A stretch of 64,000 nucleotides of DNA, taken from positions 1 through 64,000 of the forward strand of contig CALXYM010000005.1 of assembly GCA_944392965.1 (NCBI GenBank). The letters run 5' to 3'. Position 1 is the first letter of the stretch, and every line of letters begins with the position of its first letter. Below are positions 7,678 through 16,356 of this stretch, piece after piece. Made by a program: the position numbers and the translations under genes. The DNA comes from an uncultured Spirochaetaceae bacterium (GTDB taxonomy: Bacteria; Spirochaetota; Spirochaetia; Sphaerochaetales; Sphaerochaetaceae). The notes beneath the pieces were generated by a model. The model made no database searches, was not told where the DNA came from, and worked only from the letters and a program-made list of their open reading frames with translations.

Positions 7678-9291
7678 CTATACCTCACTTTCTATTATTC
7701 TCTTTCTAAGTTCCAAAATCCTCGATGGGGCGACAGAAAGCTCATCATACCCCATTCTGATAAACTCGTCAGAAAGGGATAGATCAGCAGCAAGCTCCCC
7801 GCAGATACCGGCCCATATTCCAGCTTTATGAGCATTCTCCGCAATCAGGGCAAGAGAACGCATTATTGCTTCATGATGAGCATCATAGAAGGAATCCAGC
7901 TTCTCATTCTGCCTGTCAATCGCGAGAGTGTATTGCGTAAGATCATTTGTTCCGACGCTGAAGAAGTCTACCTCCCTTGCAAGCTGATCGCTGATGATGG
8001 CGGCAGCAGGTGTCTCAATCATTATCCCCAGCTCAACAGGAGAGAGAGGAACGCCCTCCTCAGAAAGCTCCCTCCTTACTTCCTCACATGTCTCCTTTAT
8101 CGCCTTGACCTCCTTTACGGAGATTATCATTGGAAACATTATCGCCACATTTCCATAAGCGCTTGCCCTGTATATCGCCCTGAGCTGAGGACGGAAGATA
8201 TCCGGTCGCGTGAGACAGATTCTTATACCACGATAACCGAGTGCAGGATTCTCCTCCTCAGCAAGATTGAAATAACCGACCTTCTTATCTGCACCTATGT
8301 CAAGGGTACGAATTACAACCTTCTTGCCGTTCATCGCCTCGACGACCTTCTTATAAGAATTGAAAAGTTCATCTTCCGTCGGGAAATCATCCCGACCAAG
8401 ATAGAGAAATTCACTTCTTAGCAGTCCGATTCCTTCAGCATCCCCGTCTAGAACGTATTTAATATCATCAGGACTTCCGATATTAGCAAAAAGATTTATC
8501 TTTCTTCCTTTTTTAGTGATGCTCTCTTTTCCCCTGAACATCTCAAGACTCGCCTTGTACTCCCCGGCTCCCCTCCTCTTTTCTTTCATGACACGGAGTG
8601 TTTCCTCATCGGGATCGATATAATATGTGCCGGAAAAACCGTCAACGATCATCTCTCTTCCGTTCAAGGCAGGTTCTATATCGATATTTGTCAGGACAAG
8701 GGAGGGAATATTCATCACGCGTGCTAAGATGGCGGTATGGGAATTTGAAGATCCCTGGCGAGTCACAAAGGCAAGAATTTTGTCCTTATCCATGGCAACC
8801 GTCTCGCTGGGAGTTATGTCCTCTGCGACAACGATACAAGGTTCCTCCATCTTAAAAGCCTGACCGGAACCTGTGAGAATCCTGATAAGACGATCCGATA
8901 TGTCCCGGATATCCGTCGCTCTGGCCTTCATGTATTCATCATCCAAAGCAGCGAACGCACTTGCCTGCGCATCTCCTATCTCATGTACGGAGAAGGCAGC
9001 ATCACGGCCACTTTTTATCATGTCCTCGATGCCTTCGATGTAATCAAGATCATCTAAGAAGAGAGACTGTACTTCAATGATCCCAGCCTCTTCTTCTCCT
9101 ATCTCACGCTTCGTTTTCTCATAAAGATCGTCAAGTTCAGCTCTCGCCTTCTCTCTTGCATCTTTAAAACGCTCTAGTTCCTTTTCCTTATCCGCACACC
9201 TGGTGTTTTCAATCTTATGATCCTTCGAGAGTACGAAGATCTTGCCTATGGCGACGCCCTCATAAACTGGACGTCCATTTCCCTTAATCAT
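7678..9291 (-). CDS. ptsI: PTS enzyme I, phosphoenolpyruvate-protein phosphotransferase
   Basis: A 537-residue cytoplasmic enzyme that takes phosphate from PEP and passes it to HPr. The phospho-histidine lies in the swivelling domain motif SSNSHTAILAR (His185). The PEP-binding TIM-barrel motifs LLRSEFLYLGR, RTLDIGADK, GYRGIR and GTNDLTQY are all present in order. It is slightly shorter than the usual ~570 residues but has no obvious gap. It sits between EIIA (10 bases upstream) and HPr in a complete PTS operon. Confidence 0.96.
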   Translation of the reverse strand: MIKGNGRPVYEGVAIGKIFVLSKDHKIENTRCADKEKELERFKDAREKARAELDDLYEKTKREIGEEEAGIIEVQSLFLDDLDYIEGIEDMIKSGRDAAFSVHEIGDAQASAFAALDDEYMKARATDIRDISDRLIRILTGSGQAFKMEEPCIVVAEDITPSETVAMDKDKILAFVTRQGSSNSHTAILARVMNIPSLVLTNIDIEPALNGREMIVDGFSGTYYIDPDEETLRVMKEKRRGAGEYKASLEMFRGKESITKKGRKINLFANIGSPDDIKYVLDGDAEGIGLLRSEFLYLGRDDFPTEDELFNSYKKVVEAMNGKKVVIRTLDIGADKKVGYFNLAEEENPALGYRGIRICLTRPDIFRPQLRAIYRASAYGNVAIMFPMIISVKEVKAIKETCEEVRRELSEEGVPLSPVELGIMIETPAAAIISDQLAREVDFFSVGTNDLTQYTLAIDRQNEKLDSFYDAHHEAIMRSLALIAENAHKAGIWAGICGELAADLSLSDEFIRMGYDELSVAPSRILELRKRIIESEV

Positions 9292-9300
9292 TTTTAATCC

Positions 9301-9798
9301 CTATTTTTCAACAGAAAGAATCCTGTCTCCAGTCTTGACGGAGTCGCCTGTTTCCACTTTGACAGACGAATATGAATCCGTATTGCAGATGACGATGGGA
9401 ACTACGGTATCAAAACCCTCTTTTGCAATTTCCTCCCTGTCAAATTCTATAAGAGGATCTCCCTTTTTAACCTTGTCACCTGTCTCTTTCAATCTCTTAA
9501 AATGCTTACCTTTAAGGCTCACCGTCTCAAGTCCTACGTGAATCAGTATTTCAATTCCCGAATCTGAGATAAGGTTGACGGCATGCCCCGTATCAAACAT
9601 AAGATCAATGGTTCCGTCACAGGGACTTGAGATGACATTCGAGGAAGGTATGATGGCAAGTCCCTTTCCCAGTATCTCATCAGCAAACGTCGGATCTGCA
9701 ACCTCAGAAAGCGGTATGCTCTTACCGTCGACAGGAGCAGTGAGAACATAGGAAAGGTCTTCTCCTCCACTCTTGAAAATCTTATTGAAAAAGCCCAT
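9301..9798 (-). CDS. crr: PTS EIIA component, glucose (Crr) family
   Basis: A 165-residue soluble EIIA that takes phosphate from HPr and gives it to the EIIB domain. Two catalytic-site histidines are visible: His72 in DTGHAVNL and the phospho-accepting His87 in ILIHVGLETVSL. The C-terminal hydrophobic patch residues common to the family (IVICNT) are present. It is the first gene of the operon, with an upstream GGGGTGGG ribosome site. Because it is free-standing it could serve several EIIBC proteins or act as a regulator as in enteric bacteria, but nothing here tests that. Confidence 0.93.
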   Translation of the reverse strand: MGFFNKIFKSGGEDLSYVLTAPVDGKSIPLSEVADPTFADEILGKGLAIIPSSNVISSPCDGTIDLMFDTGHAVNLISDSGIEILIHVGLETVSLKGKHFKRLKETGDKVKKGDPLIEFDREEIAKEGFDTVVPIVICNTDSYSSVKVETGDSVKTGDRILSVEK

Positions 9799-9881
9799 GG
9801 CCCACCCCCAATCTTTAATTTTCGTTATATCATTGTAACATGACTCGTTTAAAGTATGAAAGAAAAATATTGACTAGAAGT

Positions 9882-9914
9882 AAAAAAAAACGCTCAGATG
9901 TAGCAAAATCTGAG
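9882..9914 (-). terminator. Second terminator-like hairpin between metG and the PTS operon
   Basis: Stem CTCAGAT/ATCTGAG (9893-9899 and 9908-9914) with an 8-base loop, followed on the minus strand by nine T residues. The plus-strand side also has TATTTTT, so it could work in both directions. It lies ~60 bases beyond the metG terminator and would insulate the PTS operon. Confidence 0.75.
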
Positions 9915-9965
9915 TATTTTTCTTGCATAAATCAGTTATAACTTGTTCGATTTCTAAAAAAAGGA

Positions 9966-9992
9966 ACAAAAAAAGCGGAGCTGAGCTCCGCT
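9966..9992 (-). terminator. Rho-independent terminator of metG
   Basis: Perfect 8-bp stem AGCGGAGC/GCTCCGCT (9974-9981 and 9985-9992) with a 3-base loop and a T6 run on the minus strand. It starts 8 bases after the metG stop codon. Confidence 0.9.
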
Positions 9993-9999
9993 GATAAAT

Positions 10000-12201
10000 T
10001 CAACCGACATTTCCATTAATGTACTTGTAAACCTTGAGATGCTTACCACCATAACCAAGTGGCTGACCTTCAACACAGACAGTACCATCTATTGTCTTCA
10101 TCGGGAGAGCAAAGAAATGCTCGGGCTTGAGGTATGTCGTGATCTTCTCGACCGGTTCCTGGTTATCGAATTCGATGACGCTTCCAACTTCAAGATCATC
10201 TGCGAAGATGAGTTCACATGTTTTATGCTCCTCATCCCCTGCCTCACTGGCAGCAAGAAGCATTCCATTAGATTTAACCCCGCGGAAATTAGCCGGCTTC
10301 AAATTAGACACGAGTATGATATTGTGACCGAGGAGCTCATCAATCGTGTAATAAGGCACGATGGATGATACGATCTGTCTCCTCTCTGGCTCACCGGTAT
10401 CAAGCTGCAGGATATACAGTTTATCCCCGTTTGGATGTTTCTCGACCTCGACGATCTTGGAAACCTTCAATATCACCTTTTTCTTGAACTGTTCAATGAT
10501 ACTCTCCTGGTTATTATTACTATTTTCCATTTTCTCTTCTTCCTTCTCTTTTCTCTCAGCCTGTGAGCCGGAGTATCTTATTTTCAATTCATCAATGAGC
10601 TTATCTTCCAGCTTTGTGAAAAGAAGTTCACTTCTCACGACGACGACATCCCCATCTCTCTTCCCGATATCAGACCAGAGCGAGCCCTCCTTTCCAAGGA
10701 ATGAGAGGATTCTCTCCCCTGTAGTCGGGATATATGGTGTAACCATCACAGCCAGATCCCTTATGAGGAAATACAGCGTGGATAAGAGCTTAACCGCCTC
10801 TTCCGGGTTCTCCGTTCTCTTCTTCCATGGCTCGGCATCCTGGAATGCCTTGTTACCAAGATCAGAAAGGGCGAATATCTCATGCAGGGCATCCTTCTCC
10901 TCCGCCCTTTCAAGCAGTTCCGTGATCCTCTCCTCTCTCACCCTGATCTCATTCAGAAGAGCCTCATCAAAAACAGGCTTCTCCAGTCTACCGTTATAGA
11001 ATCTTGTAATAAATGAGAGTGTCCTGTTCACAAGGTTAGAAAGATTGCCGATCAGCTCCTTATTGACCTTATCCTGAAAATCCTTCCATGTGAAGGTGAA
11101 GTCACTCTTCTCTGGACGGTTGTAGAACATGTAGAATCTCCAGCAGTCTGCGGGAATACCCGTATCCTCGACATCATTTCCGAAAACACCTATTCCCCTG
11201 CTCTTACTGAATTTTCCACCCTCGTAATTAAGATACTCGGTACTGCTCATGTGATGGAGCATGGTCCACTTCTCTCCTGTAGCAAGGAGACTTGAAGGGA
11301 ATATGACCGTATGGAACGGGATGTTATCCTTTCCAATGAACTGGAAGAGCTCTGTATTCTCAGGATCCCTCCACCAATACTCCCAGTCTTTTACAGCATT
11401 AGCGGTGATGGAGATGTACCCGATAGGAGCGTCGAACCATACGTAGAACACCTTGTCCTCATAGCCCTCCTTCGGAACGGGGATACCCCATTTCAGGTCA
11501 CGTGTTATGCAGCGCTCCTGAAGACCATCCCGGATCCATGAGTTTGTAATCTGTATTGCGTTATTGGCCCAGAATCCATCTCTGGATGCCTTCTCCATCC
11601 ACGCCTTTAACAGCGGAAGGGCCTTTGGCAGATTGATGAAAAGGTGCTTGGTCGTCTTCACAACCGGAGTGGAACCACATACAGAGCACTTCGGATTAAT
11701 CAGCTCAGTTGGCTCAAGCAGCTTTCCGCAGTTGTCACACTGATCACCTCGCGCGTCCTCATTATGGCAATGGGGACACTCACCATTGACGAACCTGTCA
11801 GCAAGAAATCTCTTGCAGGTCGGGCAATAAAGCTGCGTCATCTCCCTCTCTGAGATATAACCATTTTCATCCACCTTGTTGAAAATATGCTGTACTATCT
11901 CAGTCTGCTTCTCCGTACTCGTGCGTCCGAAATAATCAAAACTTATATTAAACCACTTATATATCTCTTTATGGATCTCGTGGTATTTATCACATAGCTC
12001 CCTCGGAGTGACTCCCTCCTGCATCGCCCTTGTCTCACTGGCAGTTCCGTACTCGTCGGTTCCACAGATATAGAGAGTCTCATATCCACGGGAACGGCAG
12101 AAACGTGCAAAGACATCCGCAGACAGCACCTGGGTAAGATTGCCCAGATGAGGTACGTTATTCACATACGGAAGAGCCGAAGTAACCAATCTTTTTTTCA
12201 C
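10000..12201 (-). CDS. metG: Methionyl-tRNA synthetase with C-terminal tRNA-binding domain
   Basis: A 733-residue enzyme charging tRNA-Met. The HIGH-type motif is PHLGN (17-21). Zinc-type cysteine pairs are at 126/129, 142/145, 155/158 and 172/175, indicating the two-knuckle MetRS form. The signature lysine loop is KFSKS (330-334). After a charged linker (~600-630) comes an EMAP/Trbp111-type tRNA-binding domain, giving the dimeric long form. The start codon is GTG at 12201 with AAGGTGG 6 bases upstream. An elongator-type tRNA-Met gene lies 4 kb away. Confidence 0.97.
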   Translation of the reverse strand: MKKRLVTSALPYVNNVPHLGNLTQVLSADVFARFCRSRGYETLYICGTDEYGTASETRAMQEGVTPRELCDKYHEIHKEIYKWFNISFDYFGRTSTEKQTEIVQHIFNKVDENGYISEREMTQLYCPTCKRFLADRFVNGECPHCHNEDARGDQCDNCGKLLEPTELINPKCSVCGSTPVVKTTKHLFINLPKALPLLKAWMEKASRDGFWANNAIQITNSWIRDGLQERCITRDLKWGIPVPKEGYEDKVFYVWFDAPIGYISITANAVKDWEYWWRDPENTELFQFIGKDNIPFHTVIFPSSLLATGEKWTMLHHMSSTEYLNYEGGKFSKSRGIGVFGNDVEDTGIPADCWRFYMFYNRPEKSDFTFTWKDFQDKVNKELIGNLSNLVNRTLSFITRFYNGRLEKPVFDEALLNEIRVREERITELLERAEEKDALHEIFALSDLGNKAFQDAEPWKKRTENPEEAVKLLSTLYFLIRDLAVMVTPYIPTTGERILSFLGKEGSLWSDIGKRDGDVVVVRSELLFTKLEDKLIDELKIRYSGSQAERKEKEEEKMENSNNNQESIIEQFKKKVILKVSKIVEVEKHPNGDKLYILQLDTGEPERRQIVSSIVPYYTIDELLGHNIILVSNLKPANFRGVKSNGMLLAASEAGDEEHKTCELIFADDLEVGSVIEFDNQEPVEKITTYLKPEHFFALPMKTIDGTVCVEGQPLGYGGKHLKVYKYINGNVG

Positions 12202-12231
12202 TTTTATCCACCTTGATGAAATTTCCCTAGC

Positions 12232-12260
12232 ATTATAATTGATTTTACAAATTCAGTGAA
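12232..12260 (-). promoter_or_regulatory. Predicted promoter of metG
   Basis: Minus-strand -35 TTCACT (complement of 12255-12260), 17-bp spacer and a perfect -10 TATAAT (complement of 12232-12237), about 30 bases before the GTG start. Confidence 0.6.
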
Positions 12261-12275
12261 CAGGGGATACCCACT

Positions 12276-12303
12276 TTGTTGAGTATTGAGAAAAGGATAT
12301 AAT
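12276..12303 (+). promoter_or_regulatory. Predicted promoter directly abutting the GNAT gene
   Basis: -35 TTGTTG (12276-12281), 16-bp spacer and -10 TATAAT (12298-12303). The ATG at 12305 comes only one base after the -10, so transcription should begin at about 12309-12311, at or near the second in-frame ATG (12311). This suggests a leaderless mRNA, although AAAGGA could also serve as a ribosome site if transcription starts further upstream. Confidence 0.45.
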
Positions 12304-12304
12304 C

Positions 12305-13090
12305 ATGACGATGGATACCCTTAAAAAGATAGAGAAAGGTGAACTGGAAGATATCATATCAAGGCTGAGGGAAAAAGAGGATGAGAATCATTTCCTCCTC
12401 ACCTACCTCCTTGCTCTTAAATGGGAGGATTATAAGCTGTACAGATTCAAAGAGACCTTTATAGCCAACATAAAGGGTTTGGTAACATCTCTTTCCTACA
12501 CCCCCGTCATCACGGAGGAAATGAAAAAGATCATAGAGGAAATCCCTTCCCGGATGATAATAATCCCCGGTCCGGAAAACACAAAGATGCTAAGGCAAAT
12601 GGCGTACGATGAGATCAGGGAAGAAAATCTAATGGCATATGAAAAAAAAGAAGAAGCAACAGAGTATCCTTCATACATATTGAATACCCTTAATGAGTAT
12701 ACGGCATTACAGGAGCTTTACGACGAAATCGAGGAATACCGATCCTATTACAGCCAAGCCGACATGGTAAAAAAATTCAGATTCCGAGATTCTCGGCACA
12801 TAGCCTCCGCAATAAAAGAAGATGGTAAGGCTGTCTCATCTCTGTTCATCAATGACGGACTCATCGTAAGTGTAGGAACCATTCCTGGATATAGGAACAG
12901 AGGACTTGCTACGAGGAATGTGAGTTCCGCAATATACCATTATTTTACAAAAAACATCGATGAATACACCGTTTACCTGTTCTATAATAATGAAAAAGCA
13001 AGAAAGATGTACTTGAAAATCGGTTTTCATGACGTCTGTCCTTTCATCATAATTAAGAGGAGAACACATGAGATACGTAAGATTCATTAA
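12305..13090 (+). CDS. GNAT-family N-acetyltransferase
   Basis: A 261-residue cytoplasmic protein. The C-terminal ~110 residues form a GNAT fold: the acetyl-CoA loop is VGTIPGYRNRGLAT (around 196-209) and the last strand-helix holds YNNEKARKMYLKIGF. The N-terminal ~150 residues are helical and acidic and match nothing I know, probably an extra domain as in FR47/GCN5-like two-domain proteins. Its last 23 bases overlap the FAH-family gene. If the mRNA is leaderless, the real start is the ATG at 12311. The acceptor substrate is unknown. Confidence 0.8.
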   Translation: MTMDTLKKIEKGELEDIISRLREKEDENHFLLTYLLALKWEDYKLYRFKETFIANIKGLVTSLSYTPVITEEMKKIIEEIPSRMIIIPGPENTKMLRQMAYDEIREENLMAYEKKEEATEYPSYILNTLNEYTALQELYDEIEEYRSYYSQADMVKKFRFRDSRHIASAIKEDGKAVSSLFINDGLIVSVGTIPGYRNRGLATRNVSSAIYHYFTKNIDEYTVYLFYNNEKARKMYLKIGFHDVCPFIIIKRRTHEIRKIH

Positions 13091-13820
13091 AGACGGGATG
13101 ATTAAATACGGACTTCTGGAAGAGGATGGAATCGAGATACTCGAAAGGAACTTCCTTGACGGGATCGAGAAGACGAATGAGAAGGTATCACTGGAGAGTG
13201 TGAAACTGCTTTCTCCCGTATCTCCGGGGAAAGCACTCTGCATAGGACTAAATTACAGGGAGCATGTCGGAGAGCTGGAAATGGAGAGTCCAAAATCCCC
13301 TGTCGTATTTCTCAAGCCCAGCACGAGTCTTTTGAATCCGAAGGAACATATAATACGCCCTGCCTTGTCAAAACGGGTCGACTATGAGGCAGAACTTGCA
13401 GTAGTAATCGGAAAGAAGGCGAAAAATGTCAGTATCAGTGATGCATACTCATACGTACTTGGTTATACGATTGCAAACGACGTCACCGCCAGGGATCTAC
13501 AGGAGAAGGATGGGCAATGGACAATCTGTAAAGGTTTTGATACGTTCATGCCGCTTGGTCCATACATCTCTGATGAGGTAAATCCGGAAAGACTCGCCAT
13601 TGAAAGCAGGCTGAATGGTAAAGTGATGCAGAAAGGCAACACATGCCAGCTTATATTCAAGATAGATTATCTTATCAGCTACCTTTCTTCCGTAATGACC
13701 CTTGAAAAAGGAGATGTGATCCTCACAGGTACACCAAAAGGTGTCTCTGGAATGAGCCGCGGGGATGTGATTGAGTGCGAGATCGAGGGGCTTGGCATCC
13801 TCTCTAACCACGTGATATGA
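13068..13820 (+). CDS. Fumarylacetoacetate hydrolase (FAH) family protein
   Basis: A 250-residue enzyme of the FAH superfamily, which cleaves or hydrates 2-oxo/beta-diketo acids with a bound divalent metal. A short N-terminal domain (1-55) precedes the catalytic fold: CIGLNYREHV (around 63-72), the metal-binding DYEAELAVVIG (around 104-114), GYTIANDVTARDLQ and GFDTFMPLGP. The C-terminus has GDVILTGTPKGV. Members include 2-hydroxyhepta-2,4-diene-1,7-dioate isomerase, oxaloacetate decarboxylase-like and acylpyruvase enzymes; the substrate cannot be read from sequence. GGAGAACAC precedes the ATG inside the upstream GNAT gene. Confidence 0.9.
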   Translation: MRYVRFIKDGMIKYGLLEEDGIEILERNFLDGIEKTNEKVSLESVKLLSPVSPGKALCIGLNYREHVGELEMESPKSPVVFLKPSTSLLNPKEHIIRPALSKRVDYEAELAVVIGKKAKNVSISDAYSYVLGYTIANDVTARDLQEKDGQWTICKGFDTFMPLGPYISDEVNPERLAIESRLNGKVMQKGNTCQLIFKIDYLISYLSSVMTLEKGDVILTGTPKGVSGMSRGDVIECEIEGLGILSNHVI

Positions 13821-13940
13821 AAAAACATCATCCTCCTATCTTACAGAAAAACAAAGAGATAGTATCTGTAAAAAACGGGTTCAAGAAAACTACATAGAAT
13901 TTTCCTGCACGTAGATGCTTTTTAGGGCTATCTTAAGAGT

Positions 13941-14453
13941 ATGGAAGATGTAAATTTGAAGAATGTAAAACTGATGGTTCTCAAAGATGAGCTTGAACAT
14001 TTGACGATGGAAGAACTCTCACTCTTCCTTTTTGAATTCATAAAAGAACCCATGGCTTACGTGGTCGGTAGATTCTCTGATGGGCTGAGCCTGAAAGACA
14101 TACAGCAGACAGCAGTAAATTACAGTGAAAGAAGATGTGCTAAAAAAACATTACTGAAAGAGATAGATAATCTCCTGCAGACGATTGTGATGATTGAAGA
14201 TCCCTATGACAGGGAGATCCTCTATGCACTCGCATCAGCATTTCTCTCTCTGATAGAAAGAGAGCACGCATTCGATGCCGTACTTCATGATCTGGATGCA
14301 ATTGTGATCGACATGGGGCTTGAATCAAGTCTTACGATGATTCCTCTGCGGATAGATCATCATCTTGATACCATAAACAGAGTTAAATCTGATATGGGCA
14401 AAAAAAGCCACAGGGAAACCGATAATTCAGTTTTTTCCCGATTAATCAGCTGA
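13941..14453 (+). CDS. Hypothetical protein, helical, cytoplasmic
   Basis: A 170-residue protein that I do not recognise. It has no signal peptide or membrane segment. It is rich in Leu, Glu and Asp and probably all helical, with clusters such as ELEHLTMEELSLFLFEFIKE near the N-terminus and LIEREHAFDAVLHDLDAIVIDMG near 115. It stands alone between the FAH-family gene and the GntP permease, 120 bases from one and 107 from the other. Codon use resembles the neighbours, so it looks like a real gene. Confidence 0.65.
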   Translation: MEDVNLKNVKLMVLKDELEHLTMEELSLFLFEFIKEPMAYVVGRFSDGLSLKDIQQTAVNYSERRCAKKTLLKEIDNLLQTIVMIEDPYDREILYALASAFLSLIEREHAFDAVLHDLDAIVIDMGLESSLTMIPLRIDHHLDTINRVKSDMGKKSHRETDNSVFSRLIS

Positions 14454-14560
14454 GAGGTATTTTTATCTTTTTATACTCAATATTAACTAGGATAAATTTT
14501 TTCTTTACTCCTCTTTTTTACTGGTCTACAATAGCTACTAAGAAATAAAAGGAGGCTATT

Positions 14561-15934
14561 ATGTCTGGCATAGGCTTAATGATTTCTCTGATAGTAGCTA
14601 TCGTCGTAATCATCGTCGCTATCTCAAAGTGGAAGATCCATCCATTTCTGGCATTGATGGGAGTATCCCTCATCCTAGCAATTGTTGTGGGAATACCTCT
14701 CCAGACTATTCCAGGAATGATCGGTGCAGGATTCTCAGGTACATTCACGAGCATCGGTATCGTAATCATACTCGGAGCTCTTATCGGCTCAATTCTAGAA
14801 AAGACGGGAGCAGCTCTGAAGCTGGCAGAAGTGGTTGTAAAAATAGTAGGAAAAAAACATCCCGACCTCGCAATGGAGATCATGGGTTGGATCGTATCCA
14901 TTCCTGTATTCTGTGATTCAGGATTCGTCATCCTCGATCCGATCAGGAGCTCTCTGCAAAAGAAAACAGGTTATTCATCAGTAGCAATGACGATGTGTCT
15001 TTCGGCAGGTCTTTATACATCGCATGTATTCATTCCACCTACCCCGGGTCCGATAGCAGCTGCAAGCACGCTTGGAGTTGGAGAACACCTCCTGATGGTC
15101 ATCGGAATCGGCGCACTTGTCTCAATCCCCTGTCTCATCGTTGCTTATTTCTATGCTAACTACATCGGAAAGAAGGTACAGACTGAAGAGGATATGCAGG
15201 ACAAGAGTGAGGAGAGCTACAACCAGCTTCTCAAGAGTTTTGGTAAGCTGCCAAACGGGTTCCTGTCATTTGCTCCTATCATCGTTCCTATCATCACGAT
15301 GGCCCTTGGATCGATCTCTGACATGGCAGGATGGACGGGTGCTCTCGATACGTTCCTCAATTTCATCGGAACCCCTATCATCGCGTTAACAATCGGGCTT
15401 ATCTTCGCAATCATCCTGATGGTGGTGACAAAGACGACGAACCAGTTCTATGACATCACGAATGAAACACTCAAGGTCGTAGGACCTATTCTCTTCGTCA
15501 CAGCCGCTGGCGGCGTTCTTGGAAGAGTTATTAGTGAAGCGGGATTCGTAGGTTACATGCAGGAACATGCAAGCGTACTCGCAATGATCGGAATCTTCTT
15601 CCCATTCATAGTATCTGCGGTTCTCAAGACGGCCCAGGGTTCATCCACTGTTGCCCTTACGACAACTGCCGGTATCATGGGAAGTATTGCAGATCCAGGC
15701 AGCATGATGACGATGCTCGGACTCAATACTCCGCTCGCAGGCGTACTCACGGTAATGGCGATCGCATCAGGAGCAATGACGGTCTCTCATGCGAACGACT
15801 CCTACTTCTGGGTAGTTACGAACTTTGGAAAGATCAAGATGGAAGATGGATATAAGACGCAATCCGCAATAACAGGAATCATGGGTGTTGTAGGAATCAT
15901 ATTCACCTTCATTCTTTCTCTCATCCTGATCTAA
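14561..15934 (+). CDS. GntP/gluconate:H+ symporter family permease
   Basis: A 457-residue inner-membrane transporter with ~12 hydrophobic segments. It carries GntP-family features: KWKIHPFLALMG near the N-terminus, VFCDSGFVILDP, SHVFIPPTPGPIAAA, the TAQGSSTVALTTTAG segment and SHANDSYFWVV near the C-terminus. The family takes up gluconate and related hydroxy-acids with protons. AAAGGAGG sits 6 bases before the ATG and a terminator follows. Nearby genes for a PanE-like reductase, YhcH protein and cyclase suggest sugar-acid or keto-acid use, but they lie on the other strand. Confidence 0.93.
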   Translation: MSGIGLMISLIVAIVVIIVAISKWKIHPFLALMGVSLILAIVVGIPLQTIPGMIGAGFSGTFTSIGIVIILGALIGSILEKTGAALKLAEVVVKIVGKKHPDLAMEIMGWIVSIPVFCDSGFVILDPIRSSLQKKTGYSSVAMTMCLSAGLYTSHVFIPPTPGPIAAASTLGVGEHLLMVIGIGALVSIPCLIVAYFYANYIGKKVQTEEDMQDKSEESYNQLLKSFGKLPNGFLSFAPIIVPIITMALGSISDMAGWTGALDTFLNFIGTPIIALTIGLIFAIILMVVTKTTNQFYDITNETLKVVGPILFVTAAGGVLGRVISEAGFVGYMQEHASVLAMIGIFFPFIVSAVLKTAQGSSTVALTTTAGIMGSIADPGSMMTMLGLNTPLAGVLTVMAIASGAMTVSHANDSYFWVVTNFGKIKMEDGYKTQSAITGIMGVVGIIFTFILSLILI

Positions 15935-15956
15935 TAGGAAGTGAGTTCTCAACAGG

Positions 15957-15983
15957 CGGGACCCATTGTGGTCCCGTTTTTTT
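15957..15983 (+). terminator. Rho-independent terminator of the GntP permease
   Basis: 7-bp stem CGGGACC/GGTCCCG (15957-15963, 15970-15976), 6-base loop and a T7 run. Confidence 0.92.
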
Positions 15984-16056
15984 CTTCTATCATCTCAAAA
16001 CATCGAACGATACAATGTAAGCATGAAAACGCAAAAGCAATCAGATATTCCATGAA

Positions 16057-16089
16057 AAAAGAAAAACCCTGATCTCTCAACCAGGGTTT
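16057..16089 (-). terminator. Terminator of the tRNA-Met gene
   Basis: 8-bp stem AAACCCTG/CAGGGTTT (16064-16071, 16082-16089) followed on the minus strand by a T-rich tract. It begins only 2 bases after the tRNA 3' end. Confidence 0.88.
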
Positions 16090-16091
16090 GA

Positions 16092-16164
16092 TAGCAAGAG
16101 AGGGACTCGGACCCCCGACCGACCGGATATGAGCCGGTTGCTCTACCTACTGAGCTATCTTGCC
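16092..16164 (-). tRNA. tRNA-Met (CAT), elongator type
   Basis: A 73-base cloverleaf read by eye: acceptor GGCAAGA/TCTTGCT with a G1-U72 wobble, D stem GCTC/GAGC, anticodon stem ACCGG/CCGGT with loop CTCATAT (anticodon CAT), five-base variable loop, T stem GGGGG/CCCTC and T loop TCCGAGT. CCA is not encoded. The anticodon stem lacks the three G-C pairs of an initiator tRNA. A CAT anticodon can also belong to tRNA-Ile2 (lysidine-modified); I favour elongator Met. Confidence 0.88.
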
Positions 16165-16190
16165 ATATGCTTGAAAACACAAGCTTAATC

Positions 16191-16219
16191 TTTATAGCTG
16201 ATAAATCGATCTTTGTAAA
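16191..16219 (-). promoter_or_regulatory. Predicted promoter of tRNA-Met
   Basis: Minus strand -35 TTTACA (16214-16219), 17-bp spacer and -10 TATAAA (16191-16196), about 27 bases before the tRNA. Confidence 0.65.
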
Positions 16220-16301
16220 TACCTAAGAAGAAGTTTTTCTTTTCTTTTTACATGAAAAAACATCTGGCATCTACAGATCTTCTGCAGTCTCCAGAGATAA
16301 T

Positions 16302-16333
16302 AAAAAAAGCCATGGAGGTTGACTTCCATGGCT
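16302..16333 (-). terminator. Terminator of the YhcH-cyclase-PanE operon
   Basis: Perfect 9-bp stem AGCCATGGA/TCCATGGCT (16308-16316, 16325-16333), 8-base loop and a T7 run on the minus strand, 24 bases after the PanE-like stop. Confidence 0.93.
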
Positions 16334-16356
16334 GAATCACTACAAAAAGTACTCTC

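Noticed and set aside
13836-13880. Inverted TTACAGA/TCTGTAA repeat after the FAH-family gene as a terminator
   Set aside because: The loop is long and no T run follows on the plus strand, so termination there is not supported.
16092-16164. Initiator tRNA-fMet or tRNA-Ile2 for the CAT tRNA
   Set aside because: The three G-C pairs of initiator anticodon stems are absent and G1 is not mispaired as in initiators. Ile2 cannot be fully excluded by eye, but the layout fits elongator Met better.
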